64,000 nucleotides of DNA from Euglena gracilis. Lineage: Eukaryota > Euglenida > Euglenophyceae > Euglenales. Positions 52,401 to 57,414 of this stretch are shown here, in pieces (position 1 is the stretch's first letter; each line of letters starts with the position of its first letter). The notes under the pieces are model-generated. The model was given only the letters and a program-made list of their open reading frames with translations, was not told the DNA's origin and made no database searches. Position numbers and translations under genes: made by a program. The stretch lies in NCBI GenBank assembly GCA_039621445.1, contig CP154955.1:62934123-62998122 (forward strand), written 5' to 3'.

Positions 52401-53989
52401 CACAGTTTGCTCCTCGCCACTGCCAGCCCCCCGACAAGCTTGGGTTGCGTTACAAGCAAAGCAGATATACCCACACCCTTTGGTCGAAAAGGGTGTGGGG
52501 AATCGAAAAACTGCAGCGTGGTGTGATTGGGAGGGCAACACCTTCCATGATCTCCTCCTGGAACTCCCCTTCGTACACTGCGCCCTCCTTAAACGTGAAC
52601 ACCCCGTACCCGTGCGGCTTGCCGACAGGCTGAAATTGACCAATCACTTGGGGGAGGGTGGTCCCAGGGTGCTCTAAAATGCCCGGGCAGGCAGGTGCCA
52701 CCCTCCCTCCTGGAGGGGCCGGAGCTGGGTGCTTTGGAGTGCCTGCGAGGCAGGCACCGGTGCGGTCGGTTTTCGTCCAATTCAGCCTGCTTGTCGTCCT
52801 TGAACTCCCCCTCGTAGACGTCCCCGTTGGCGTACTTGAACGTGCCTCGGCCCTGCATCATCCCGTTGTGGAATTCCGCCGGGCGCCTGTTCAGAGAAGG
52901 GCTTGCTTGGGCCGGGATGGCATTGGCCAGGGGAAATGCGACAGAGTGCCCAAACACAAAAGCACCTGCGCTGTTTCCAAGTTGTTGCATCATTGCAGCC
53001 CTGAACCACAGGGTTTCCTGAGCCGACCTGCAGCATTGGCTTTCAAAAAGAAAAGGCCCCCGCCCTCGCCCCAGCAGACGTCGCCGTTGTCGTACGTGTA
53101 CGTCCCGGTGCCCTCCGGCACGCCGTTGACAGCGTCGCCGACGTATGGGCCCAGGCCTGCGCTTGTGACCTTGCCCCCCAAGCACCCTACCACATCCTGA
53201 ACTTTCCTGTTTTACGCCATTCAAATTTTCGACTTTTCAACTGTTTTCAACTGTGCATCTTTTTTCGTGATTTTTCAAGTGCTTGAAGGTGACTGGTTTG
53301 AAGAGCCAAACCATGATTGAGGGAAAGGTGAGGGGGCAGAATTTTGGCGACCGTGGCCAAGAGGCCGAAGGCAAAACTTTGGGGGCCAAATTTGCATGCC
53401 AGGAGGAGGGGGGCCAAGCGCCTGGGGAGGCCTCTGAAATGAGTGTGTGACCGCCCCCCCCCCCAACTTGGCTGAGGCTAATATCAAACGGCGGCCTACA
53501 TTTTAGGTCAGATTTGCATCAATCCAGCTGGGTGGGGCATGTGCTTCCCCCCACGCTTGGCTTCACAAACTGAGACAGGGCCCACAAAAAAACTATTGAA
53601 AAAAGTTGCAATAAAATATGAAATTTTGTACACGAAAACACACAGACAGTAAGCTCCCCAAGAACTTGGCCCAGGACAGGATTGAATGTAAAACCAGGGC
53701 GAATTCGAGGGCCAACTTGACAACATTAAACCGCTGAAATGTATGATGAAATTCGGGCACATGTGCACATTTGGGCAATGGACAAAGACGGGCAAAAGAT
53801 GGGGGGGTCAAGATTGCAAAATTCGGGGAATCCAAATTTGCATTCGTAATTGGGGGGATCACCACCCAAATGGTTAGGGCATAAATGTTCTCTGCAGGCA
53901 GTCCTCCCCCCTGGGAAAACGCAGGACACTTCAAGCAATCGTCTGCCCACGCCCCCCACATAGTGCAGGGTCTCCTTCTTCGGGGGCAT
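2104..53989 (-). CDS. MORN-repeat / MAPKKK-like protein kinase fusion gene (14 exons, 3' end off window)
   Basis: Hand-joined multi-exon gene, read from 53989 down to 2104; its 3' end lies left of the window. Seen: a short start exon, about nine 23-residue MORN units, a linker with Ser/Pro and basic stretches, then a kinase N-lobe (Gly loop GKGSFGAV, VAAK lysine, alphaC glutamate in QQELALMKEL), hinge FVEYVPQG and catalytic loop HRDIK. Family knowledge: MORN repeats act in membrane, phospholipid or scaffold binding, and MAPKKKs phosphorylate MAPKKs. RYLG, EYVPxG and QILEGLEYLH are typical of MEKK/STE11-like kinases. Inference: a membrane- or scaffold-anchored MAPKKK. Intron phases agree at most junctions. 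Unresolved joins are exons 2/3, 5/6 and 7/8. DFG and APE were not found. Seven donors are GC. It could in principle be two adjacent genes, but the exon 10/11 join rebuilds the WKRG-to-Gly-loop segment seamlessly. Confidence 0.75.
2226..4047 (-). mobile_element. introner-like element forming intron 13
   Basis: The ends are CAGGCCCGG and CAGGCCCTG. The flanking 8-mers CTTGGGCT (2218-2225) and CTCGGGAA (4048-4055) match at 5 of 8. Removing the element and one flank gives TVSRVTRKFNTLP, the same length as the matching segment of plant and fungal MAPKKKs. It carries later repeats, including the AATAAGACC cluster at 3346-3706. Confidence 0.6.
3346..3706. repeat. AATAAGACC repeat cluster ending in a 32-bp perfect palindrome
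   Basis: AAATAAGACCCCCC occurs at least five times between 3346 and 3690. At 3673-3704 the motif meets its own complement to form a perfect 32-bp palindrome, with half-site CCCAAAAATAAGACCC and no spacer. It lies inside intron 13. Confidence 0.75.
4045..4114 (-). CDS. exon 13, kinase hinge
   Basis: Encodes FLPDMNILNMFVEYVPQGTV then SRA. LNMFVEYVPQG aligns with the LNIFLEYVPGG hinge of MAPKKKs. Acceptor CCCGAG|TTC is phase 0. Donor CAG|GC leaves phase 1, matching exon 14. Confidence 0.85.
4124..7029 (-). mobile_element. introner-like element forming intron 12 (with nested insertions)
   Basis: The ends are CAGGCGCCT and CAGGCGGCT (8 of 9). The flanks CTCGGGTGG (4115-4123) and CTCGGAGCC (7030-7038) share the first five bases. 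At 2.9 kb it is much longer than intron 3 and contains later material: the TTGCG-type palindromes at 4684-5640 and 6697-6741, and a GC-rich foldback at about 5631-5928. The duplication is weaker here than for intron 3. Confidence 0.55.
4684..5640. repeat. cluster of short TTGCG...CGCAA palindromes
   Basis: About ten small inverted repeats are spaced along 1 kb. They include ATTGCG-6nt-CGCAAT (4684-4701), GTTGCGCC-AT-GGCACAAC (5068-5085), CATTGCG-6nt-CGCAATG (5113-5132), a 27-bp direct duplication of ATTGCG-6nt-CGCAAT (5217-5234 and 5244-5261), and weaker ones near 5168, 5352, 5505 and 5612. Two more lie at 6697-6720 and 6726-6741. Confidence 0.7.
7027..7066 (-). CDS. exon 12, kinase beta4 region
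   Basis: A 40-nt exon: after the shared arginine codon it encodes WHKNIVRYLGSEQ, the HxNIVRYLG signature of MEKK-type kinases. The acceptor is TGGAG|G and the donor CAG|GC (phase 0). The tryptophan and glutamine at the ends are junction residues added by the flanking introner-like elements. Confidence 0.85.
7070..7516 (-). mobile_element. introner-like element forming intron 11
   Basis: The ends are CAGGCCTTC and, on the opposite strand, CGGGCCTTT (7 of 9 match). The flanking 8-mers GCCACCTC (7062-7069) and GCCGCAGC (7517-7524) match at 5 of 8. Taking out the element and one flank copy joins CTG CGG C to AC AAG and gives ELR + HKNIVRYLG, the invariant spacing of MAPKKKs. Splicing as it stands adds one tryptophan. 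A second CAGGCTGAATT end inside (7117 onward) suggests nesting. Confidence 0.65.
7519..7664 (-). CDS. exon 11, kinase N-lobe (Gly loop to alphaC)
   Basis: Starts CCCAG|GGG AAG GGA and encodes GKGSFGAVYLGLLTNGKF, then VAAKTIEF and later QQELALMKELR. This covers the P-loop, the VAIK-type lysine and the alphaC glutamate that pairs with it. It ends CTG CG|GCC, a GC donor, phase 2. The residues needed for ATP binding in this part are intact. Confidence 0.88.
8400..8722. mobile_element. hAT-like MITE, family CAGGGCGGTCCTTAAG, copy 1
   Basis: A 323-bp element with TIRs CAGGGCGGTCCTTAA at both ends and a perfect 8-bp target-site duplication TCCACCAT (8392-8399 and 8723-8730). No coding capacity. It interrupts a CTGCATCCA-type minisatellite. 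It is homologous along its length to 57415-57728. The 8-bp duplication and CAGGG ends fit the hAT superfamily. Confidence 0.92.
8990..9270. repeat. minisatellite, ~18-bp CATCTTGTCCA(G/A)TATCTG units
   Basis: About 14 imperfect units. All frames stay open because the unit is a multiple of three; on the minus strand it would encode a GQDADI-like hexapeptide repeat. There is no splice context or codon bias, so it is scored as a non-coding minisatellite. Units of the same type lie left of the MITE at 8330-8400, showing the MITE split the array. Confidence 0.8.
9968..10998. mobile_element. hAT-like non-autonomous element, same TIR family, 1.03 kb
   Basis: Starts CAGGGCGGTCCTTAAG and ends GGACCGCCCTG. 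It is flanked by a perfect 8-bp duplication CTCTCCCC (9960-9967 and 10999-11006). The interior is AT-rich with two diverged direct copies of a segment (about 10195-10390 and 10670-10870) and no transposase reading frame. A related interior segment is seen at 18060-18300. Confidence 0.9.
11382..11495 (-). CDS. possible alternative terminal exon
   Basis: After CCACAG|GCA, 37 codons run in phase 0 from exon 10 to TAG at 11382-11384, ending in a Ser/Asp/Glu-rich tail (SMSDSEASEVHSGPPSLSDW then SASASAVSWDK). Codon bias is moderate. Using it would give a protein with MORN repeats but no kinase. Splicing exon 10 to exon 11 is better supported by the kinase fold, so this is either a cassette or terminal variant or chance. 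Confidence 0.3.
   Translation of the reverse strand, partial: APFFACSMSDSEASEVHSGPPSLSDWSASASAVSWDK
11765..11875 (-). CDS. exon 10, linker and start of kinase domain
   Basis: Exactly 37 codons, phase 0 to phase 0: PDPEGSSRLLSLLTNVEGDD, then GSFCDSDFKDWKRGNIL. The acceptor is GTCAG|CCA and the donor CTG|GTAAGC. Joined to exon 11 it gives WKRGNIL + GKGSFGAV. That matches the W-x-RG-x-x-[IL]-G-x-G-x-FG start of MAPKKK domains with no gap. Confidence 0.8.
12622..12882. mobile_element. hAT-like MITE, family CAGGCTTCTTTTTAAG, copy 1
   Basis: A 261-bp element with TIR CAGGCTTCTTTTTAAG (right end CTTAAAAAGAAGCCTG) and a perfect 8-bp duplication GCCTGCAC (12614-12621, 12883-12890). The GC-rich interior has opposed C and G runs and a TTTTCGGCGCTTCGCGC hairpin. 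It lies in intron 9 (11876-13028). Confidence 0.93.
13029..13163 (-). CDS. exon 9, Ser-rich linker
   Basis: Reads STPPPRSLEVKSESSSKIA, TPSKGRRLTNSSVDEVSA and AAAEAFPQ, with strong GC3 bias. It is phase 0 at both ends (GCCAG|AGC and CAG|GC) and 45 codons long. It looks like a low-complexity, possibly phosphorylated linker. If the CAG|GC donor is not used, the frame stops at 13005-13007, with an AATAAA on the minus strand at 12942-12937. Confidence 0.6.
13382..13461. repeat. 80-bp foldback with 22-bp perfect arms (AAATATAAAGCCCCCC type)
   Basis: The left arm 13382-13403 (six C, AAATATAAAG, six C) is the exact complement of the right arm 13440-13461. Related single arms lie at about 13670-13735 and, more diverged, at 63790-63870. 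No target duplication is recognised. It is in intron 8. Confidence 0.75.
15027..16130 (+). mobile_element. Tc1/mariner element nested in the MULE-like element
   Basis: An 1104-bp element with inverted ends of about 68-70 bp (CACTGCGTCTCAAG..., left to about 15095, right from 16061) and a TA duplication (15025-15026, 16131-16132). It carries the remains of a DDE transposase. The insertion splits one palindromic CCTCCTA|GGAGG unit of the host element's right subterminal array. Confidence 0.95.
15476..15964 (+). pseudogene. Tc1-like DDE transposase, C-terminal part, frameshifted
   Basis: VFMQDGASPHTS (around 15663) is the second-aspartate block of Tc1-type transposases. PDLNPVEHCW (around 15760-15786) is the third catalytic block with its glutamate, about 33 residues on. 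ELWTTLQREWSRAPPILIP and the tail KGLHTRY* end at 15964. At least two frame breaks, near 15750 and 15830, separate these blocks. The N-terminal DNA-binding part and first aspartate are not recognised, so it is inactive. Confidence 0.88.
16518..16599 (-). CDS. exon 8, linker
   Basis: The acceptor is a pyrimidine-rich TTCCCAG|G. The frame reads CVRRLDLPQHLPVPRL then SRLKGKQEETQ and has G or C at nearly all third positions, unlike the other two frames. It ends CAG|GC, phase 0, matching exon 9. No domain is recognised; this is a basic, proline-containing linker after the MORN block. Confidence 0.5.
16717..17212. mobile_element. hAT-like non-autonomous element with G-run termini
   Basis: A perfect 8-bp duplication GCCTAACC (16709-16716, 17213-17220) encloses a 496-bp element. 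The left end is CAGG plus a G run then AATGCAACTTG; the right end, read inward, is a G run then AATATGCAACTTGC. The interior is rich in ATGCAAAAAA units. It lies in intron 7. Confidence 0.8.
18932..18995 (-). CDS. exon 7, MORN repeat 9
   Basis: A short exon encoding FANGDVHTGEFFEGQPDEKQK. The acceptor is CTGCACAG|G. With the AG carried over from exon 6 it makes arginine and gives HGKGVLRFANGDV, exactly 23 residues after the previous YEG. The right end is drawn at AAG|GTTCAT (phase 0), but exon 8 needs phase 2, so either the donor differs or an exon is missing between them. Confidence 0.7.
20363..20543 (-). CDS. exon 6, MORN repeats 6-8
   Basis: Encodes GEWQNGKKHGKGLYRFANGDT, then YDGDYVDDVKQGNGMF, RWANGDV and YEGEIKNGLRHGKGVL. 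These are three consecutive MORN units at 23-residue period, the best-preserved MORN exon in the window. The acceptor is CTGAAG|GG. The donor CTGAG|GTAGTT is a good consensus and leaves phase 2. Confidence 0.85.
21714..21826 (-). CDS. exon 5, MORN repeats 4-5
   Basis: Encodes GKCKMRYSDGRVYEG and then QMHKDKRHGFGKMTMPNGDY, two clear MORN motifs. It starts right after TTCAG; the next bases (GTAAGT) also look like a donor but are coding here. It ends ATG CAG|GC, phase 0. Exon 6 needs phase 1, so this join is off by one base. It would fit if the GGGG run at 20541-20544 lacks one G, or if a small exon has been missed. The frame stays open to 21471. Confidence 0.7.
22295..22800 (+). repeat. B-module copy at the left edge of the array (MITE-interrupted)
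   Basis: Shares GGCTCAATGAGCTCCTG, AACAGCTGGCTCAAAT, TTTGCCCCTCGCCATTG, TACAAGCAAAGCAGAC and GGGGAATCGAAAA with the array B-modules and with 52240-52530. Interrupted by the MITE 22471-22694. Confidence 0.88.
22471..22694. mobile_element. hAT-like MITE, family CAGGCTTCTTTTTAAG, copy 2
   Basis: A 224-bp element with the same TIR and interior as 12622-12882. The target-site duplication is CGCCATTG (22463-22470, 22695-22702). The uninterrupted site CTCGCCATTGCAAG is present in every array B-module (for example near 25619), which proves insertion into one copy. Confidence 0.95.
24241..24500. mobile_element. TIR element inserted in one array copy
   Basis: A 260-bp element with ends CCCCCCCCTAGTCGTATGACC... 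and its exact complement. It is flanked by TACC (24237-24240, 24501-24504). All sibling array copies have the empty site GCATTTACCGCACCAG. The interior has four copies of AACCTGCAACCTGTGACCGG. A shorter relative lies at about 12293-12393. Confidence 0.88.
28012..28191 (+). repeat. GTGATACA tandem insert in one array copy
   Basis: Between CCCAAAACC and the usual TGTGTGAGC-type sequence, this copy carries about 180 bp with four units of GTGATACATTAA(A/T)TTTTTTTGG. Sibling copies lack it. Related sequence lies at about 21985-22090, at the intron's 3' end. Confidence 0.75.
28297..29443 (-). repeat. inverted segment inside the array
   Basis: Orientation flips at CTCTGGGCAT|GGAAAGAATGAATC (about 28297) and returns at about 29443, just before CGCATGCACCAGTATCGGG. 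The inverted part holds about two A-modules and a MULE-type end reading GGGTCCCAGCAAATGTGGAA. One junction lies next to a long C run. Confidence 0.85.
30599..40240 (+). repeat. higher-order repeat block, period ~2,060 bp
   Basis: B-bearing modules begin at 30599, 32659, 34720, 36780 and 38841, steps of 2060-2061 bp. Units differ by a few substitutions, a 2-bp loss (AGAGAGAG to AGAGAG near 34141) and G-run length. Beyond 38841 the spacing alternates between about 2.1 and 2.8 kb because an extra A-module is included. Confidence 0.93.
43468..43499 (+). repeat. 32-bp G homopolymer
   Basis: The longest of many G runs (8-20 nt) that recur at the same position in each array module. Length varies freely between otherwise near-identical copies. 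Confidence 0.9.
52240..52530 (+). repeat. B-module copy at the right edge of the array
   Basis: Collinear with 22295-22800 but without the MITE. Its last bases (GTGGTGTGATTGGGAGG) directly adjoin the donor of exon 4. So the repeat unit that seeded the array was probably ordinary intron sequence next to that exon. Confidence 0.85.
52542..52629 (-). CDS. exon 4, MORN repeats 3-4
   Basis: Encodes PVGKPHGYGVFTFKEGAV and then YEGEFQEEIMEG. The acceptor is TTTCAG|CCT. The donor GAAG|GTGTTG leaves phase 1. The first five residues (with Q from exon 3) are the insert left by the intron 3 element. The exon continues in exact 23-residue register into exon 5, which lies 30.7 kb away. Confidence 0.8.
52626..52789 (-). 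mobile_element. introner: intron 3 is a CAGGCTGAA-ended TIR element
   Basis: The 164-bp element has ends CAGGCTGAAATTGAC and, on the other strand, CAGGCTGAATTGGAC (13 of 15 identical). The flanking 8-mers CTTGCCGA (52618-52625) and CTTGTCGT (52790-52797) match at 6 of 8 positions, like a target-site duplication. The end repeat itself supplies a GC donor (CAG|GC) and a TTTCAG acceptor. Splicing there keeps CAG + CCTG + one 8-bp copy, which is 15 nt. The MORN unit here is in fact 28 residues, i.e. 23 + 5. Confidence 0.8.
52787..52876 (-). CDS. exon 3, MORN repeats 2-3
   Basis: Encodes EFHNGMMQGRGTFKYANGDV and then YEGEFKDDKQ, a textbook MORN unit. It ends at CAG|GC, phase 0. The left boundary follows MORN register. 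The nearest AG acceptor would start the exon at 52886 and add three codons plus one base. The donor CAG|GC lies inside the terminal repeat of the element that forms intron 3. Confidence 0.75.
53066..53169 (-). CDS. exon 2, MORN repeats 1-2
   Basis: Encodes GLGPYVGDAVNGVPEGTG followed by TYTYDNGDVCWG. The spacing from Y-V-G to the position after NGDV is exactly one 23-residue MORN unit. I used the acceptor AAG|GTC at 53169. An alternative acceptor at 53196 (TTCAG|GATG) is also phase 0 and adds nine codons. The 3' boundary is set only by MORN register (WGE + FHNG), because no GT, GC or GA donor there is in phase. That may mean a sequence error or an unusual intron. Confidence 0.65.
53951..53989 (-). 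CDS. exon 1, candidate start exon (MPPKKETLHYVGG)
   Basis: The ATG at 53989-53987 opens 13 codons with strong GC3 bias (CCC CCG AAG AAG GAG ACC CTG CAC) and ends in phase 0 at a GTGGGC donor. The last residues, HYVGG, resemble the start of a MORN unit. The start is chosen because the reading frame, codon bias and donor coincide. No promoter motif is recognised upstream, and an earlier exon cannot be excluded. Confidence 0.45.
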
Positions 53990-54171
53990 TAACCGCCCGG
54001 GAAGGAAACACGAGGCGGGGCAAAAAGGAACCTGGGATGGAGAAGGGGAGTGGCAATGCAATTAACGTTGTTGGGAGCGAAGGGGTGGCAGGCAGTGCCC
54101 ACTTTGCACTGCCCCAAAGTTTTGTGCGCCCAAGCACAGGGGAAGGCAAAAAAAAAACCATCCACGTAACC

Positions 54172-54397
54172 CAGGCTTCTTTTTAAGACCCCCGGCCCCC
54201 CCCCCCACCAACCCACCCAGGGTGGCGCGGGACCCCCCAAAATCGGGCCCATTAAAAGCAATTTTCAAAAAAATTTTGGCACTTCGCGCCGAAAAGGTAT
54301 ACCCGGCGCCGGACCCCCCCCCTGGGGGGGGTCCGGCCCGGACCCACCCACCCCCCTCCCCCCGGGGGGGGGGTCTTCTGACTTAAAAAGAAGCCTG
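54172..54397. mobile_element. hAT-like MITE, family CAGGCTTCTTTTTAAG, copy 3
   Basis: A 226-bp element with the same TIR. The perfect 8-bp duplication is ACGTAACC (54164-54171, 54398-54405). It lies just upstream of candidate exon 1. Confidence 0.93.
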
Positions 54398-56945
54398 ACG
54401 TAACCTTGCCCCCTCTGAAGAAGAACAATGTGAAAAATGACACATCTTTCTTGGAAAATCAGGAGACAGTGAGCACAAAAACAATCATCCAATGTGCCAA
54501 ACTGTTTAGCTGTGTGATGAATAGAAGCAAATTCACTTCTATTCATCACGCATGCCCAGTATGCGAAAAACACAAAAACAAATACCAGTAAGACAAAAAA
54601 CACAAATGCCAGTATGCAAAAATCATAATAATTAGTGCACAGAGCATTTGACACCAAATTGCTTTTAGGAAATGAATCCATCAATAATTGTGGGTCCTCT
54701 CCACCCGGTGCTTGGCCTGGGGCCATGATTGAGGTGAAGCTGGAGGGCCAACGTCAGGGCCAAGTTTGTACCGTGGGCCATGCACAAAGTAGGCCAAAAA
54801 CCCCAAAAAAGGGGGGGCCAAAGGTCGCAACATGAGGCTGAAGGCCATCTTTAGGGGGGGCGAAATTTGCATGTGAGGGGCCCAAATAACTTCGCACGGG
54901 GTGGGACCAAAAAGCTTCCTCCACTAGCTTTGCAGGGGGGGAAAGCCACCCAAGTCGACCAAAAGTGCCCAAAACTTTGGGCAGGTGAACTTTTGGGGGG
55001 AGGTCCTGGGTTCCCCCCGGGGGGGGGGGTCCAACCCCCTCGGCAGGTGGAGGGGGGTGGTACGGAGCCCCCCCCCCCAGTCCAGAGGGGGGAAACCCCC
55101 CTAACCCATTCACCCTCCTTTTATCGACCCCTGGGTTAGCTACCGGTTTGCTTGGTCGGCTGCGGGTCTACAACAGAAGTGGAATGCCGCCTCTTTGGTT
55201 ACCTGGAGGAGCCTCCCCCAGGGTCAGGGTATTAAATGAGAGGGGAGGAGGGGGGAGGGGGGTGCTCCCCTCTGGGTAAAAAACTGGCGCAAAGCGCCGG
55301 AAAGGGGGGTTTTTTTAGGAGCTTCAAGAAGAGCCCGAGATTGCGTTTTCAGGTGATTTTTTCTCCAAATTGACAAAAACAGATGATAAAAATATAAGTC
55401 TGCCGGCGCAAAGCGCCGTGAAAGGAAAAAATTTTCTTTCCATTCGGGGTCCCCGGACCCCTCGACCCTGGGGGGGGGGGTGGTCTGGGCCCTCCTCCCC
55501 CCTGGGGAGTGGGGAGGGGGGGGGGGTTGGACCCCCCCCTCCCCCTGCACAAAACCAACGCTCACTTAATACCCTGCCCAGGGTACTGAGTGAGCGAAGA
55601 GAAGGGGGGGGGCCTGACCCCCTCCCCCGTACAAAAACTTTTGCGGGTTGAAAAAAGCCAAAAATAGTGTTTTCGCACACTTTTCTTCAAAATTGGCGAA
55701 AACTACAGCAAAAAATGCATCTTGCAAAAAAATCGGTGAGTCAATTTTTTATTTTGGAAAACCAGTCAGTCACTACCCCCCCCCCCCCCCAGGGGGGTCA
55801 GCCACTCTGGAATCCAAATGAAACCGACCACAAACGTGGGGGGAAAAAAGCCCCAAAAGTGGGGGGGAAAGCAAAGAATTTCCTGCGCCTTCAGCGCTGG
55901 GTCACTTGAATGGTTTTTTTTTTGCGGCTCCCTTCTGTGCCAAAACCAGTGACTCACTCTGGGAAAAAAACCAGTCACCCACTCCCGGGGCCAGGCTTCC
56001 AAGTGAAAAGAAGCCTGGCCCCAGATGGGGAGTAGTCTTTTCTTCTGAGAAACCCTTTTGATCAACGTAGAGGAGTAAGATCAGAGGTGGGACTGAAGAA
56101 ATAGTGCAGTGCCGCGGGTCTACCGCAAAAGTGGAATCCTAACTTTTTGGTTACCTTCGAGGAGGCTCCGCGGAGGCTCAAGGTAACCAGGCTCCGAGGA
56201 GGCTCCGCGGAGGCTCCTCGGAGCCTAAGGTAACCAGGCTCCGCGGAGGCTAAGGTAACCAGGCTCCGCGGAGGCTCCAAGGTAACCAGGCTCCGCGGAG
56301 GCTCCAAGGTAACCAGGCTCCGCGGAGCCTCCTCAGGAGCCTAAGGTAACCGGGCTCCGCGGAGCCTCCTCGGAGCCTCCTCGGAGGCTAAGGTAACCAG
56401 TTTTGCCAGGGCATGTTGTGAACATGGTAATAACGGAATTTTGTTTTTTTTTGTGTTATAAAGAGAAACGTTATTCAATGTCAAACATGGACAGATCATG
56501 CTCTTCCAAACCTGTCAGAACCTGTCCATTTTCTGTTTCGTTTTAAACTGTATGTTATCACTCAAAGTCCCTGTCCGTTTGCTGCCCATTTGCACAGAGG
56601 GGAAAATAATTCACGGACTAACTCACGGACTAATTCACAGACTCACAGGTGTAACAAAAAATTAACAGACTTCGGGAGGCAACATAGAGCGTAAACGAAA
56701 CGGAAAATGAATTTATTCAGCCAGGATTTTACCTGAATTATCCAGACGCCAGAATTGTGCCTGAGCTTGTGATCCCATTGGGATTTGCCGCAACTTTTAA
56801 TCCTGAATTGGACTAAAGAATCTTCAACCAGGTGAACGAACAGTCACGTGGGGGGGAGGTGGTAGACAAACTACACGTCAGCATGGATGTGATGTTGCAA
56901 ATAAAGGCCAGGTGAAACCCAAAGTGGTGTCCATTTGGCTGTGCC

Positions 56946-57088
56946 CGGGGGGGAGGGGGGAGGGGGGAGGGGGCCGCACCCCCCTCCCCCCCGCCCCCCT
57001 CCCCCCTCCCCCCCCCCTCCCCCCTCCCCCGCCCCCCCACCCCCCGTCCCCCCAACCCCCTTCCCCCCTCCCCCCTACCCCCCCCCCA
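56946..57088. repeat. long polypurine/polypyrimidine tract
   Basis: A G-rich block (GGGGGAGGGGGG type, to about 56973) followed by about 100 bp of almost pure C/T (CCCCCTCCCCCC). The two are mirror-complementary and could fold or form a triplex. Long open frames here are a composition effect. Confidence 0.8.
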
Positions 57089-57414
57089 CGCTCCCCAATA
57101 ACAACATCCCTTTGTGTGGACAAAGTTTGGCGGACATGGCGTAAATAGCAAACGGGTAAACGGTAAAAGCAAATAAGGCGGACATGGCGTTTTTGTTGCA
57201 AATGGATTTTTGGTTTCAACAAGTTTGGCGGACATGGCGAAAACAGCAAATGGGTAAACGGTAAAAGCAAAATCAGGCGGACATAGCGTTTTTGTGGCAA
57301 ATGGATGAATGGTTTTCAACAAGATTGGCAGACATGGCATTATATAGCGAACGGGTAAACGCTGAATGCAAAATAAAGAGGCAAATGGATAAATAGTTTT
57401 CAACAAGTTTGGCG

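Larger units (their letters stand above)
21827..52541 (-). other. giant intron 4 (30.7 kb) containing the satellite array
   Basis: The donor GAAG|GTGTTG at 52541 and the acceptor TTCAG|GTAAGTGC at 21827 are in phase (G + GT AAG). The joined product EEIMEG + KCKMRYSDG keeps the 23-residue MORN spacing exactly. Copies of the array's B-module lie at both ends (22295-22800 and 52240-52530). The intron also holds two MITE-like insertions with target-site duplications. No other coding exon was recognised inside it. Confidence 0.75.
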
